A stretch of 33,326 bases of DNA from the NCBI GenBank assembly GCA_002068325.1, contig MVZH01000019.1, forward strand, positions 1 to 33,326. Reading direction: 5' to 3'. The notes beneath the pieces are model-generated. The model was not told the origin of the DNA, did no database searches, and saw only the letters and a program-made list of their open reading frames with translations. Origin of the DNA: Lentisphaerae bacterium ADurb.BinA184. GTDB taxonomy: Bacteria > Verrucomicrobiota > Lentisphaeria > Oligosphaerales > MVZH01. The stretch's first letter is position 1. The number at the start of each line of letters is the position of its first letter. The translations under genes and the position numbers were made by a program. Below, one piece after another: positions 18,085 to 25,932 of this stretch.

Positions 18085-18960
18085 CTACCTCCGCTTCTCC
18101 CGCGACCGGAAGAACTGCATGAGCGGCTTGACCACGTCCTGGCCGCACGTCAGGTCAATCAGGTCCACACCGGCCCGGCGGCACACCTCGGTCTGACCGG
18201 CGCGCATGCCGCCGGCTTCGAGGGCCAGACGCCGCAGCGCCCGCGCATTGCCGCCGCTGAACACGACGCCCTCGCCGCTCTCCGCGTCCTCGACGGAAAG
18301 GAACCCCAGGCGCGGCAGCGACAGCTCGCGCGGGTCGGTGATGCGAAGCGCCACCACGTCATGCCGCCGGTTGGCGATCGCCAGCGCGGCCTCAAACCCG
18401 CTGTCCAGCATGTCGCTGATCAGGAACACCACGGCCCGCCGCCGGGTCAGCCGCATCATGCGCTCGAGCGCCAGCCGGATGTCGGTCGCCCGCCGCCGCC
18501 GCTGGCAGGCAAGCAGCTCACGCACCACGCGCAGCGCATGGCGCCGCCCTTTGCGCGGCGGCAGGTACAGCTCCTCGGCCTCGGTGAACAACAGCAACCC
18601 GACCCGGTCGTTGTTGCGGACCGCGCTGAACGACAGCAACGCCGCCAGCTCGGCCGCCTGCATCGCCTTGCTCCGCTCGCCGCTGCCAAAATCGCCGGAG
18701 GCGGACAGGTCAACCAGCAGCACGACCGTCAGCTCCCGCTCCTCGACGTACTTCTTGATGTACGGACGCCCGAGGCGGGCGGTGACGTTCCAGTCAATGG
18801 TGCGTACGTCGTCGCCGGCTTCGTACTCGCGGACCTCGTTGAACTCCATGCCGCGGCCCTTGAACACGCTGTGGTAGGCGCCGGCGGTCAGCTGGTCAAC
18901 GATCCTGCGCGTCCGAATCTCGAGGCGGCGGACGTTGGTGATGATTTCCTGGGTCAGCAT
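18085..18960 (-). CDS. DUF58 (vWA-like) protein of MoxR operon
   Basis: A 291-residue soluble protein of the DUF58 family. The signature region is complete: HSVFKGRGMEFNEVREY followed by AGDDVRTIDWNVTARL, then a vWA-like fold starting LLVDLSASGDFG and continuing with FLISDMLDSGFE. Length and order are normal for the family. The start ATG shares its A with the TGA of the MoxR gene, and the stop lies one base before the next ATG, so the three genes are translationally coupled. DUF58 proteins occur almost always next to MoxR ATPases and are thought to act as adaptor or substrate in that chaperone-like system; the exact activity is not known. Confidence 0.93.
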   Translation of the reverse strand: MLTQEIITNVRRLEIRTRRIVDQLTAGAYHSVFKGRGMEFNEVREYEAGDDVRTIDWNVTARLGRPYIKKYVEERELTVVLLVDLSASGDFGSGERSKAMQAAELAALLSFSAVRNNDRVGLLLFTEAEELYLPPRKGRRHALRVVRELLACQRRRRATDIRLALERMMRLTRRRAVVFLISDMLDSGFEAALAIANRRHDVVALRITDPRELSLPRLGFLSVEDAESGEGVVFSGGNARALRRLALEAGGMRAGQTEVCRRAGVDLIDLTCGQDVVKPLMQFFRSREKRR

Positions 18961-19982
18961 CAGGGGGTACGCAACTCGTCGAGAAGCCGCCGCACCAGGT
19001 CGTCCGTGGTCAGGTTCTCGGCCTCGGCCTCATAGGTCGGGATGATGCGGTGGCGCAACACGGCGGGAGCCACATCCTTGACATCCTGCGGCACCACGTA
19101 CGCCCGCCCGTCCATGAAGCCACGCGCCTTCGCGGCCAGCGCCAAGGCCAGGGCCGCCCGCGGCGACGCCCCGTACTGGATGAGCCCGGCGAGGCCGCCA
19201 AGGTCCGCCTCGGCCTGGCGCTCCGACAACTGGGCCTTCTCGGCGCCCCGGCTGGCAAAGACCAGGTCCAGGATGTACTCCGTGATCTTGGGGTCCATGT
19301 AGACCTTGTCCACCCAGCCGCGGGCCTCGACGATCTGCGCCAGCGACGTCACCTGCCGGGCCTTGATGACCACGTCGGGGTGGGCCATGCGCTCGATGAT
19401 CTCCCGCTCCTCGACCCGGCTGGGGTAGGTGACCACCACCTTGAGCATGAAGCGGTCAACCTGCGCCTCGGGCAGCGGGTAGGTGCCCTCGTGTTCGATC
19501 GGGTTCTGCGTGGCCATCACCAGGAACGGGCTGGGAAGCGGCAATGTCTCCCCCCCTAGGGTGACCTGGCGTTCCTGCATCGCCTCGAGCAGGGCGCTCT
19601 GAACCTTGGCCGGGGCCCGGTTGATCTCGTCGGCCAGCACAATGTTGGCGAAGACCGGCCCGCGCTTCACTGAGAACGTGTGCGTGCGCGGGTCGTAGAT
19701 GGTCGTGCCGGTAAGGTCGGCGGGCAGCAGGTCGGGAGTGAACTGCAACCGCGAGAACTCCCCGCCGATCGCCTGGGCCAGCGTCTTGATGGCCAGCGTC
19801 TTGGCGAGGCCGGGAACCCCCTCCACCAGCACGTGCCCGTTGGTGATCAGCCCCATGATCAGGCCGTCCACCAACCCCTCCTGGCCCACCAAAATGCCGC
19901 CCACCTCGAACTCCAGCGTCTTGATGAACGACGCGTTCTGCTTGATCTCCTGCTGGAGTTTTTCGATGTCCGCACGCTCCAT
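18960..19982 (-). CDS. MoxR-family AAA+ ATPase
   Basis: A 340-residue MoxR AAA+ ATPase. Walker A is GVPGLAKT (55-62), Walker B IVLADE (D118-E119), and sensor 1 MATQNP (near 156-161), followed by the family stretch [16 protein letters not shown] and a C-terminal lid. The reading frame includes a GTG at 19991, but the ATG at 19982 is chosen because AAGGAG lies exactly 8 bases upstream of it and would be too close to the GTG. It is the first gene of the envelope operon and is divergent from the DeoR regulator across a 640 bp region. MoxR proteins act as chaperone-like ATPases in assembly or activation of protein complexes, often with vWA partners, as found here. Confidence 0.95.
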   Translation of the reverse strand: MERADIEKLQQEIKQNASFIKTLEFEVGGILVGQEGLVDGLIMGLITNGHVLVEGVPGLAKTLAIKTLAQAIGGEFSRLQFTPDLLPADLTGTTIYDPRTHTFSVKRGPVFANIVLADEINRAPAKVQSALLEAMQERQVTLGGETLPLPSPFLVMATQNPIEHEGTYPLPEAQVDRFMLKVVVTYPSRVEEREIIERMAHPDVVIKARQVTSLAQIVEARGWVDKVYMDPKITEYILDLVFASRGAEKAQLSERQAEADLGGLAGLIQYGASPRAALALALAAKARGFMDGRAYVVPQDVKDVAPAVLRHRIIPTYEAEAENLTTDDLVRRLLDELRTP

Positions 19983-20098
19983 GAGAACCACTCCTTGCTT
20001 CGCGACTCTCGCTCCCGTGCGCCCCGCCTGGCCAGACGGGCGGCCACCGCTACTCAGACCGGCCCAACCTGCCGCGGTTCCCTCAGCCGGCGGGCGGG

Positions 20099-20485
20099 CG
20101 TTCTCACGAACTCCGGGCCCGGCCGTCGCCGCCTTATGTGCGTGAATACGCGTACGTTTTCACGAACTCCGGGGTCGGCCGTCGCCGCCCCATGTGCGTG
20201 AAGACACAGCCCGCCACCCACCCCCGTCCAGAGCCGCCCCATGTGCGTGAAAACACGTGCGTTTTCGCGAACTCGGGGCTCGGCCGTCGCCGCCTTATGT
20301 GCGTGAAGACGCAGCCCGCCGCCCCCGGCCTGGACCGCCTAATGTGCGTGAAAACACGTGCGTTTTCGCGAACTCCGGGCCCGGCCAGAACCGCCCTATG
20401 TACGTGAAAACACAGCCCGCCTACCCCGGCGGGGACCAGCCAATGTGCGTGAATACGTGTGCGTTTTCACGCACTCCGGGCGCCG
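20099..20485. repeat. Composite tandem repeat array of alternating hairpin (A) and half-hairpin (B) units
   Basis: Seven units begin with ATGTGCGTGAA or ATGTACGTGAA at 20136, 20192, 20241, 20297, 20342, 20398 and 20443. They alternate: A units (20136, 20241, 20342, plus a last one at 20443) are exactly 56 bp apart from the next unit, and B units (20192, 20297, 20398) are 49, 45 and 45 bp. An A unit has a left arm like GTGCGTGAATACG, a four-base loop, and a right arm like CGTTTTCACGAAC, followed by CTCCGGGCCCGGCCGTCGCC or a variant. B units keep only the left arm and continue with CAGCCCGCC. A truncated right half of an A unit (20099-20135) opens the array. The last A unit has the best hairpin (12 of 13 pairs). 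Function unknown. Confidence 0.85.
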
Positions 20486-20543
20486 CTGGGTGGTCATGCC
20501 ACGGGCCTTGGATGGACGGCGGTGGGGCGTGATGCACGCGCAC

Positions 20544-20592
20544 TTGCGCAAAACTGCTCGTTTCTGATCGTTTAGCGCTTGCTTTTGCGCAA
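20544..20592. promoter_or_regulatory. Paired TTGCGCAA operator-like palindromes upstream of deoR-type gene
   Basis: TTGCGCAAAA at 20544-20553 and TTTTGCGCAA at 20583-20592 form a perfect 10 bp inverted repeat with 29 bp between. Each contains the 8 bp palindrome TTGCGCAA. The second copy lies inside the spacer of the candidate promoter. This is a plausible operator for the DeoR-type protein encoded directly downstream, by analogy with autoregulated DeoR-family repressors; binding is inferred. Confidence 0.55.
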
Positions 20593-20606
20593 CCGTGTTC
20601 CATATT
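20579..20606 (+). promoter_or_regulatory. Candidate sigma70-type promoter for the DeoR-type regulator
   Basis: TTGCTT (20579-20584) and CATATT (20601-20606) are separated by 16 bases. Transcription would begin near 20613, giving a leader of about ten bases before the ATG at 20623. No Shine-Dalgarno sequence is visible before that ATG, so initiation may be near-leaderless. Confidence 0.4.
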
Positions 20607-20622
20607 GCGTGTCCATTCAACC

Positions 20623-21495
20623 ATGGCACCCCGTCAGACAACCACCCCCGAACACCGCCTGATCACGCCGGAGCGCGAGCAGCGCACGCTTGACCTCCTG
20701 CGCCAGAGTACAGTGGTCTCGGTGGCGGACCTGAGCGCCGCCCTCCAAGTCTCGGCCGCCACCGTGCGGCGCGACCTGCAGGGCCTGCACGAGCGCGGCC
20801 TGCTGCGCCGGGTGCGCGGCGGCGCCACGCTCGACCGCTCGTTCCGCGTCGAACCCCTCTTCCAGGACAAGCAATCCTTGAACCCGGAGGCCAAGCGCGC
20901 CATCGCCGAGGCGGCCCTCGCACTGGTGGACGACCATGACCACCTCTACCTCGACGGCGGCAGCACGGTCCTCGCCCTCGCCCGGCTGCTCGACCGCCGC
21001 CGCGACCTCACCATCGTGACCAACTCGCTGATGGCCGCGGACGCCCTGATGAGTTCAACCCACACCCTCGTGCTGGTCGGCGGCGAATTCCGGCCGCTCA
21101 GCCGCACCATGGTCGGCCCCCTCACCGCCTCGGTCATCGAAAACGTGCACGTGGACAAGGCCTTCATGGGCACGATCGGCTTCACCCTCAAGGATGGCAT
21201 GACGACCACCAGCCCCGCCGAAGCCTTCACCAAGGAGTGCATGATGAAGCGCGCCAACCAGGTCATCCTCCTGGCGGACAGCAGCAAGCTGGGGGTGCCG
21301 TCGTTCGCGCGCAGCGGCACGGTCGAGGATATCGACACCCTGGTGACGGACGCCATGCCGGCGCCGATGCGGTCCGAGCTTGAAGCCCTTGGCGTGCAAA
21401 TTGTTGTAGCGTTCTCCCCGGCCACGGATGTGTCCGCCGACGACGGCCGCCCGGCGGGGCCGGTCCGGCCCCAGGCCGGCACACCAGGCAGGTGA
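20623..21495 (+). CDS. DeoR-family transcriptional regulator
   Basis: A 290-residue DeoR-type regulator. The N-terminal winged helix is typical (REQRTLDLLRQSTVVSVADL, then SAATVRRDLQGLHERGLLRR and RGGATL). The C-terminal DeoRC sensor domain has the sugar-phosphate-binding landmarks LDGGSTVLALA, VTNSL, GGEFR, DKAFMG and LLADSSKLG. Such proteins usually repress genes for sugar use and release DNA on binding a phosphorylated sugar. The C terminus carries about 25 extra residues rich in Pro, Gly and Ala beyond the normal end. The frame can also be read from a TTG at 20605, but that codon overlaps the candidate -10 box, so the ATG at 20623 is preferred. It lies 98 bp before the dehydrogenase E1 gene on the same strand, which suggests control of that operon. 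Palindromes upstream suggest autoregulation. Confidence 0.92.
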   Translation: MAPRQTTTPEHRLITPEREQRTLDLLRQSTVVSVADLSAALQVSAATVRRDLQGLHERGLLRRVRGGATLDRSFRVEPLFQDKQSLNPEAKRAIAEAALALVDDHDHLYLDGGSTVLALARLLDRRRDLTIVTNSLMAADALMSSTHTLVLVGGEFRPLSRTMVGPLTASVIENVHVDKAFMGTIGFTLKDGMTTTSPAEAFTKECMMKRANQVILLADSSKLGVPSFARSGTVEDIDTLVTDAMPAPMRSELEALGVQIVVAFSPATDVSADDGRPAGPVRPQAGTPGR

Positions 21496-21593
21496 TTCAG
21501 ACCCAACCTCATTGGCAACCCGAGATTTCCTCGAGCGACAACCCCAGGCCCGCACGCCAGCCCGCCGGCACTGCGCAGGAAAGACCCCCAACC

Positions 21594-23897
21594 ATGTCCG
21601 AGACGATCAACTACTACAGCGACAGCACCCCGGACTTCACCCCCCGGCAACTGGACTTCCCCCCGATCCCCGCCTACCGGTACAAGGGGACGCTGGGCGA
21701 GGAGCTGCGCCGGCGTCACCTCACGCGGACGGCGGCCCTCGACCTCTACGAGAGCATGCTGGTGATCCGCGAGTTCGAGGAGATGATCATCAAGGTGCGC
21801 ACCGGCGCCTACGCGCCGATTGCCGACTACAACTACCGCGGCCCCACCCACCTCTCGATCGGCCAGGAGGCCACGGCCAGCGGCGTCTGCAGCCTGCTCG
21901 GCACCGCCGACTACATCACCTCGACCCACCGCGGCCACGGCGACTCCATCGCCAAGGGCTACTTCGCCATCTGCGCCATGGACGAACCGGCCCTGCGCGC
22001 CCGCTGCCCGGAGTTCGCCGCCCTCGCCGGCGACGCGTTGCGCGAGGCGGTGATGGAGGATCACGTCTTCCGTACCATCGCCGAGCTGTTCGGCAAGGAG
22101 GACGGCTACGGCAGGGGACGCGGCGGCGGCATGCACATCGCCGACTTCCGCGTCGGGCACCTCGGCGCCAACGCCATTGTCGGCGGCGGCGTGCCGATCG
22201 CCACCGGCGCCGCCATGAGCCTGCGCCTGGCCCCCACCCACGACCACATCGTGGCCTGCTTCGCCGGCGACGGCGCCTACCAGAACGGCGTCGTCCTCGA
22301 AGCCCTCAACTGGGCCGCGCAGGAACAGTTCACCGGCACCATGGCCCAGACCCGTTTCGGCCTGCCCATCCTGTACTGCATCATCAACAACCACTACGGC
22401 ATGACCGGGCGTTGCGCCGAGGAGGTCACCGGCCTGGACTGCCTGGCCCGGCGCGCCGCCGGCTTCGCCATGAACAGCATGCACGCCGAGGTCGTCAACG
22501 GCATGGACGTGCTGGCCGTGCGCGAGGCGGTCGCCCGCGCCCGCGCCGTGCTGGTCAGGGGTGAAGGGCCGGTGCTGCTGGAGTTCGACACCTACCGCTA
22601 CTACGGCCACTCCCTGTCCGACCCGCGCAACGAGTACCGCACCCGCAACGAGGAGGCGCGCTGGAAGGAGTTCGACCCCGTCGTCACCTTCCGCCGCGCC
22701 CTCCTCGAAGCCAAGGCCTGCGGCGAGGACGAGCTGGCCGCCCTCGAGAAACGTGTAGCCGAGCGCAACGCGCGCGCCGCCCGGCGCGCTGCCGACGCCG
22801 CCGACCCCGCCCCCGCCGACGTCATCAAGTACATGTATACGGACACGGTCTGCGACAAGCCCCCGGCGGCCGCCGGCCCGGTGAAGACCTTCGCCGCGCC
22901 GCCCAAGGCCAAGCGCGACGACCAGGGCCGGACCACCTACCGCGAGGCCATCCGCGAAGCCCTCATCGAGGAGATGCTCCGCGACCGCCGCGTCGTGCTC
23001 TACGGCGAGGACGTGGCCGACTACGGCAACGCCTTCAAGGTGACCAAGGGCATGCTCGAGACCTTCGGCCGCGACCGTGTCTTCAACGCCCCCATCTCCG
23101 AGGCCTGCATCTGCGGCACCGCCGTGGGCATGGCCATGACCGGCTACCGTCCGGTGGCGGAACTGATGTACATGGACTTCGCCCTGATGGCGTCGGATCA
23201 GATCTCCAACCAGGCCGGCAAGTGGCACTACATGGTCGGCGGCGCCGTCGAGGTGCCGCTGGTCTACCGCGTCAGCGTCGGCGGCGGCAAGGGCTACGGC
23301 GGGCAGCACTCGCAGTCCCTCGAATCCATGTTCTGTCACATTCCGGGGCTGTACGTGGCCTACCCGTCGAACGCCTACGACGCCAAGGGGCTGCTCAAGA
23401 CCGCCATCCGCAACAACAACCCGGTGATGTTCGTCGAGAGCCAGTTGCTGTACAACGAGAAGGACGTGGTGCCGGAGGCCGAGTACCAGGTACCCTTCGG
23501 CCAGGCCCGGCTGCTGCGCGAGGGCAAGGACGCCAGTCTGATCGGCTGGGGGCCGGCCATCCCCGACGCGGTCAAGGCCGCCGACCAGCTGGCCGCCGAG
23601 GGGATCTCCTGCGACGTGCTCGACCTGCGCACCCTAGTGCCGCTGGACTGGGAGGCGGTCTACACCTCGGTGCGCAAGACCGGGCGTTGCGTGGTGGTCA
23701 GCCAGAGCATCGATATCGGCAGCTTCACCGGCGAGATCGTCGCCGGCATTGTGCGGGAATGCTTCGACGACCTTGACGCCCCGCCGCTGAAGGTCGGCGC
23801 CCGCAACGGCATCGCGCCGCAGGCCTCCAGCCTCGAAGAGGTCTTCCTGCCGCGGCCGGCGGACATGGTGGCGGCGGTGAAATCGTTGGTGGGCTAG
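21594..23897 (+). CDS. 2-oxoacid dehydrogenase E1 component, alpha-beta fusion
   Basis: A 767-residue thiamine-diphosphate enzyme that decarboxylates a 2-oxoacid (pyruvate or a branched-chain acid) and passes the acyl group to E2. Residues 1 to about 415 are E1 alpha (RGPTHLSIGQEATASG, STHRGHGDSIAKG, GRGGGMHIAD, GDGAYQNG, INNHYGMTG). An Ala/Pro-rich linker (about 420-444) leads to E1 beta (YGEDVADYGNAFK, NAPISEACICGTAVGMAM, DQISNQAGKWHYMVGG, VLDLRTLVPLD). Most bacteria have these as two chains. Compared with usual E1 alpha, there are about 33 extra residues after AKG (near 123-162) and about 11 between GDG and INN in the TPP motif (near 243-254). The ATG at 21594 is chosen because the upstream open stretch is Pro-rich and overlaps the regulator stop. 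E2 and E3 genes follow. Confidence 0.92.
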   Translation: MSETINYYSDSTPDFTPRQLDFPPIPAYRYKGTLGEELRRRHLTRTAALDLYESMLVIREFEEMIIKVRTGAYAPIADYNYRGPTHLSIGQEATASGVCSLLGTADYITSTHRGHGDSIAKGYFAICAMDEPALRARCPEFAALAGDALREAVMEDHVFRTIAELFGKEDGYGRGRGGGMHIADFRVGHLGANAIVGGGVPIATGAAMSLRLAPTHDHIVACFAGDGAYQNGVVLEALNWAAQEQFTGTMAQTRFGLPILYCIINNHYGMTGRCAEEVTGLDCLARRAAGFAMNSMHAEVVNGMDVLAVREAVARARAVLVRGEGPVLLEFDTYRYYGHSLSDPRNEYRTRNEEARWKEFDPVVTFRRALLEAKACGEDELAALEKRVAERNARAARRAADAADPAPADVIKYMYTDTVCDKPPAAAGPVKTFAAPPKAKRDDQGRTTYREAIREALIEEMLRDRRVVLYGEDVADYGNAFKVTKGMLETFGRDRVFNAPISEACICGTAVGMAMTGYRPVAELMYMDFALMASDQISNQAGKWHYMVGGAVEVPLVYRVSVGGGKGYGGQHSQSLESMFCHIPGLYVAYPSNAYDAKGLLKTAIRNNNPVMFVESQLLYNEKDVVPEAEYQVPFGQARLLREGKDASLIGWGPAIPDAVKAADQLAAEGISCDVLDLRTLVPLDWEAVYTSVRKTGRCVVVSQSIDIGSFTGEIVAGIVRECFDDLDAPPLKVGARNGIAPQASSLEEVFLPRPADMVAAVKSLVG

Positions 23898-24123
23898 TCG
23901 TCATCAACCGCAAAGGCCCGAAGACTCTAGGTGCCCCAAGGCATGGCTTTGCAGAATGTTGTGCGTCACCCCGTCCGTGCTTCCGCCCGCAGGCAGAACC
24001 GAGGTTTTGGCCAGGGGCGGGACAAGGGCGGTCGCCTTTGAGGCTTCAAGTCGTTGAGGTGGGCATTCTGGGCTGACAGCGCGGATCCATCTCACTCCAT
24101 GGCGCAGAATCAGGGTATGACCG
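23898..24123. other. Gap between E1 and E2 genes
   Basis: These 226 bp hold no gene I can support. A weak GC hairpin (AAGGGCG with CGCCTTT, near 24027-24042) has a very small loop and no T run, so it is not a convincing terminator. The ribosome site AGGG of the E2 gene is at 24112-24115. Confidence 0.5.
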
Positions 24124-25509
24124 ATGGCAACCAAGGTCCCCATTCCCAAGCTCGGGCAGTCTGAAGAGACCGTCACGATCGTCAAGTGGCACAAGGCGGT
24201 TGGCGACGCCGTGCACAAGGGCGACGTGCTGTTCGAGGTTGAGACCGACAAGGCGGTGCTCGAAGTCGAGTCGCAGTTCGACGGCACGGTGCTGAAGATC
24301 GTCGTGCCCGAAGGGCTGGCGGTTCCGGTGATGAGCGTGGCCGCGGTTCTCGGCCAGCCGGGCGAGCCGATTCCGGAGATCGCGCCGCCGGTGCCGGTCG
24401 CGAAGCCCGCCAAGGCGGCCGCGGTGGCCGCGGGCGCCGTGCCCGCACCGGGAGTTGCGGGGTCCGCAAAGGAGGCCGTCCCGGCCGCGGCCCTGCCCGC
24501 GGCGACTCCGGTGCCGCCGCCCTCGCCTGTCGCCGCCGCAATGGCGTCGGCGCCGGGCCGCCAGGCCGTGTCGCCGCGCGCCCGGCGGCTGGCCAGGCAG
24601 TCTCTGATCAACCTGAGCCAGGTTCGCGGCAGCGGCCCCGGCGGGCGCGTGGTCGAGCGCGACATCCGCGCCTGCATCGAATCGCCCGCCTACGCGGCGC
24701 TCAAGCCCACGCCGGCGGCGCTCAGCCTGGCCGGGAAACTCGGGCTCTACCTCCTCGACATCCGCCCCGGCGGCGCCACCGGCCGCATCACGGTCGACGA
24801 CGTCCGTCGCGCCGAGGCCGAGCGGCCCAAGCCCATGACGAAGATGCGCCAGACCATCGCCCGGCGCCTGCAGCAGGCCAAGCAGACGATCCCCCACTTC
24901 TACGTCACCGGCAGCGTGGACATGACGGATCTGGTGGCGCTTCGCCGGGAGGCCAAGGCGGCCGGCTACCCGGTCAGTTACAACGACTTTGTGCTCAAGG
25001 CGGTGGCCCTCACCCTGGCCGAGATGCCGGCGGTCAACAGCGTCACCGAGGATGGCCTGAGCGTCGCCTGGCGCAGCCGGGTCAACCTGGGCATGGCGGT
25101 CAGCGTCAGCAATGGCTTGGTGGTGCCGGTGATCCGCGAGGCCGACCGCCTGGCCCTCGACGAGCTGCACGCCGTGGCGACCGACCTGGCGGGGCGCGCC
25201 CGCGACGGCAAGCTGCTGCCCGACGAGATGCGGGGCGGGACGTTCACCGTCTCGAACATGGGCATGCTGAACGTCGAGGAGTTCAGTGCGATCATCAACC
25301 CCGGCGAGAGCGCCATCCTAGCCGTCTCGGCGGTGTTGCCGAGCGCGGTGGTGAACGAGCGGCGCGAGATCGTGGTCCGCGACCTGATGAAGATCACGCT
25401 CAGCGCCGACCACCGGGTGATTGACGGCGCGCTGGCCGCCGCCTTCGTCAACGCGGTCAAACGGAAACTGGAGAACGGCAGATACTGGCGGGAGGCGATC
25501 GCACTGTAG
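24124..25509 (+). CDS. 2-oxoacid dehydrogenase E2 component (dihydrolipoyl acyltransferase) with two E3-binding domains
   Basis: A 461-residue acyltransferase that moves the acyl group from E1 to coenzyme A. The N-terminal lipoyl domain has its lipoylated Lys43 in VETDKAVLEVES. A long Ala/Pro linker (about 85-148) follows. Two peripheral subunit-binding-like domains come in tandem: one at about 149-187 (SPRARRLARQ, GSGPGGRVVERDI) and one at about 196-232 (TPAALSLAGKLGL, GGATGRITVDDV). One is usual in single-lipoyl bacterial E2. The catalytic domain (from about 238, MTKMRQTIARRLQQAK) ends with the active-site motif SADHRVIDGA, with His430 and Asp434 intact. AGGG lies 8 bases before the ATG. 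Its position between E1 and E3 shows it belongs to the same complex; whether pyruvate or a branched-chain acid is the substrate cannot be told. Confidence 0.94.
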   Translation: MATKVPIPKLGQSEETVTIVKWHKAVGDAVHKGDVLFEVETDKAVLEVESQFDGTVLKIVVPEGLAVPVMSVAAVLGQPGEPIPEIAPPVPVAKPAKAAAVAAGAVPAPGVAGSAKEAVPAAALPAATPVPPPSPVAAAMASAPGRQAVSPRARRLARQSLINLSQVRGSGPGGRVVERDIRACIESPAYAALKPTPAALSLAGKLGLYLLDIRPGGATGRITVDDVRRAEAERPKPMTKMRQTIARRLQQAKQTIPHFYVTGSVDMTDLVALRREAKAAGYPVSYNDFVLKAVALTLAEMPAVNSVTEDGLSVAWRSRVNLGMAVSVSNGLVVPVIREADRLALDELHAVATDLAGRARDGKLLPDEMRGGTFTVSNMGMLNVEEFSAIINPGESAILAVSAVLPSAVVNERREIVVRDLMKITLSADHRVIDGALAAAFVNAVKRKLENGRYWREAIAL

Positions 25510-25639
25510 CCGCCCTGTCCGGAAAGGGGTTGGCAACGGGAATGAGGCGGGAGATTGTGGGGAACACTGAATCTCCTTGGCCCAGGCAGGGATGCCGGTT
25601 TCGGCGGGACTGGCGACTCGCCTCCTGCGGCCGGGCGGC

Positions 25640-25668
25640 CTGGCAGACCTGCCTGACGGGACTATGTT
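25640..25668 (+). promoter_or_regulatory. Candidate promoter for the toxin-antitoxin pair
   Basis: CTGGCA (25640-25645) and TATGTT (25663-25668), each matching 4 of 6 consensus bases, are 17 bases apart and end 30 bases before the antitoxin ATG. This would let the pair be transcribed independently of the surrounding dehydrogenase genes. Confidence 0.3.
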
Positions 25669-25698
25669 TGCCTGTGACGAAACGGAGGCCGTGACGCC

Positions 25699-25932
25699 AT
25701 GACGACGGCAACGATCAAACTCACCGACCAACTCCTCTCCCTGCCCTGTGAGGACCGCATCTACCTGGTGGACAGGTTGCTCGAGAGCTTGAATGCGCCG
25801 AGTCGGCAAGAGATTGACCGGCTCTGGGCCGAAGAGGCCGAGCGCCGGATTGCCGAGATCGACTCAGGGAAGGTCAAGACCATTCCGGGCGAGCAGGTGT
25901 TCGCCGAAATCCGAGGGCGCCTGGGGAAATGA
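25699..25932 (+). CDS. Addiction-module antitoxin (unstable antitoxin family)
   Basis: A 77-residue acidic, mostly helical protein resembling the short addiction-module proteins of PF09720. Typical landmarks are the opening helix (KLTDQLLSLPCEDRIYLVD), LLESLN, and the mid-protein WAEEAERRIAEIDSGKVKTI followed by GEQVFAEIR. These proteins wrap around and block a ParE/RelE-type toxin, and often bind their own promoter. GGAGG at 25684-25688 lies 10 bases before the ATG. The stop overlaps the toxin start as ATGA, so the two are coupled. It lies between the E2 and E3 genes of a dehydrogenase complex, an unusual position. Confidence 0.88.
   Translation: MTTATIKLTDQLLSLPCEDRIYLVDRLLESLNAPSRQEIDRLWAEEAERRIAEIDSGKVKTIPGEQVFAEIRGRLGK

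Larger units (their letters stand above)
19983..20622. other. Divergent intergenic region with hairpin-repeat array and promoter
   Basis: No gene is supported in these 640 bp. The MoxR-proximal part (19983-20098) holds the MoxR ribosome site and no clear promoter. The middle (20099-20485) is a composite tandem repeat array. The DeoR-proximal part (20520-20622) is less GC-rich and carries paired palindromes and a sigma70-like promoter. Small open frames here, such as those starting near 20138 and 20257, are translations of the repeats in shifting frames and are not genes. Confidence 0.8.

Noticed and set aside
20099-20485. CRISPR array
   Set aside because: The recurring ATGTGCGTGAA motif is short and the sequences between are themselves repeated in an A/B pattern, not unique spacers; no cas gene is nearby.
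20138-20567. Small proteins with repeated V-R-E-N-T-C-V-F-A-N-S peptides
   Set aside because: These are translations of the hairpin repeats. The 56 and 45-49 bp units shift frame, and no ribosome site precedes the frames.
20946-23339. A 797-codon open frame on the minus strand opposite the E1 gene
   Set aside because: It is an antisense shadow caused by high GC; its Val/Gly/Asp/Ala-rich product resembles no family and E1 on the plus strand is clear.
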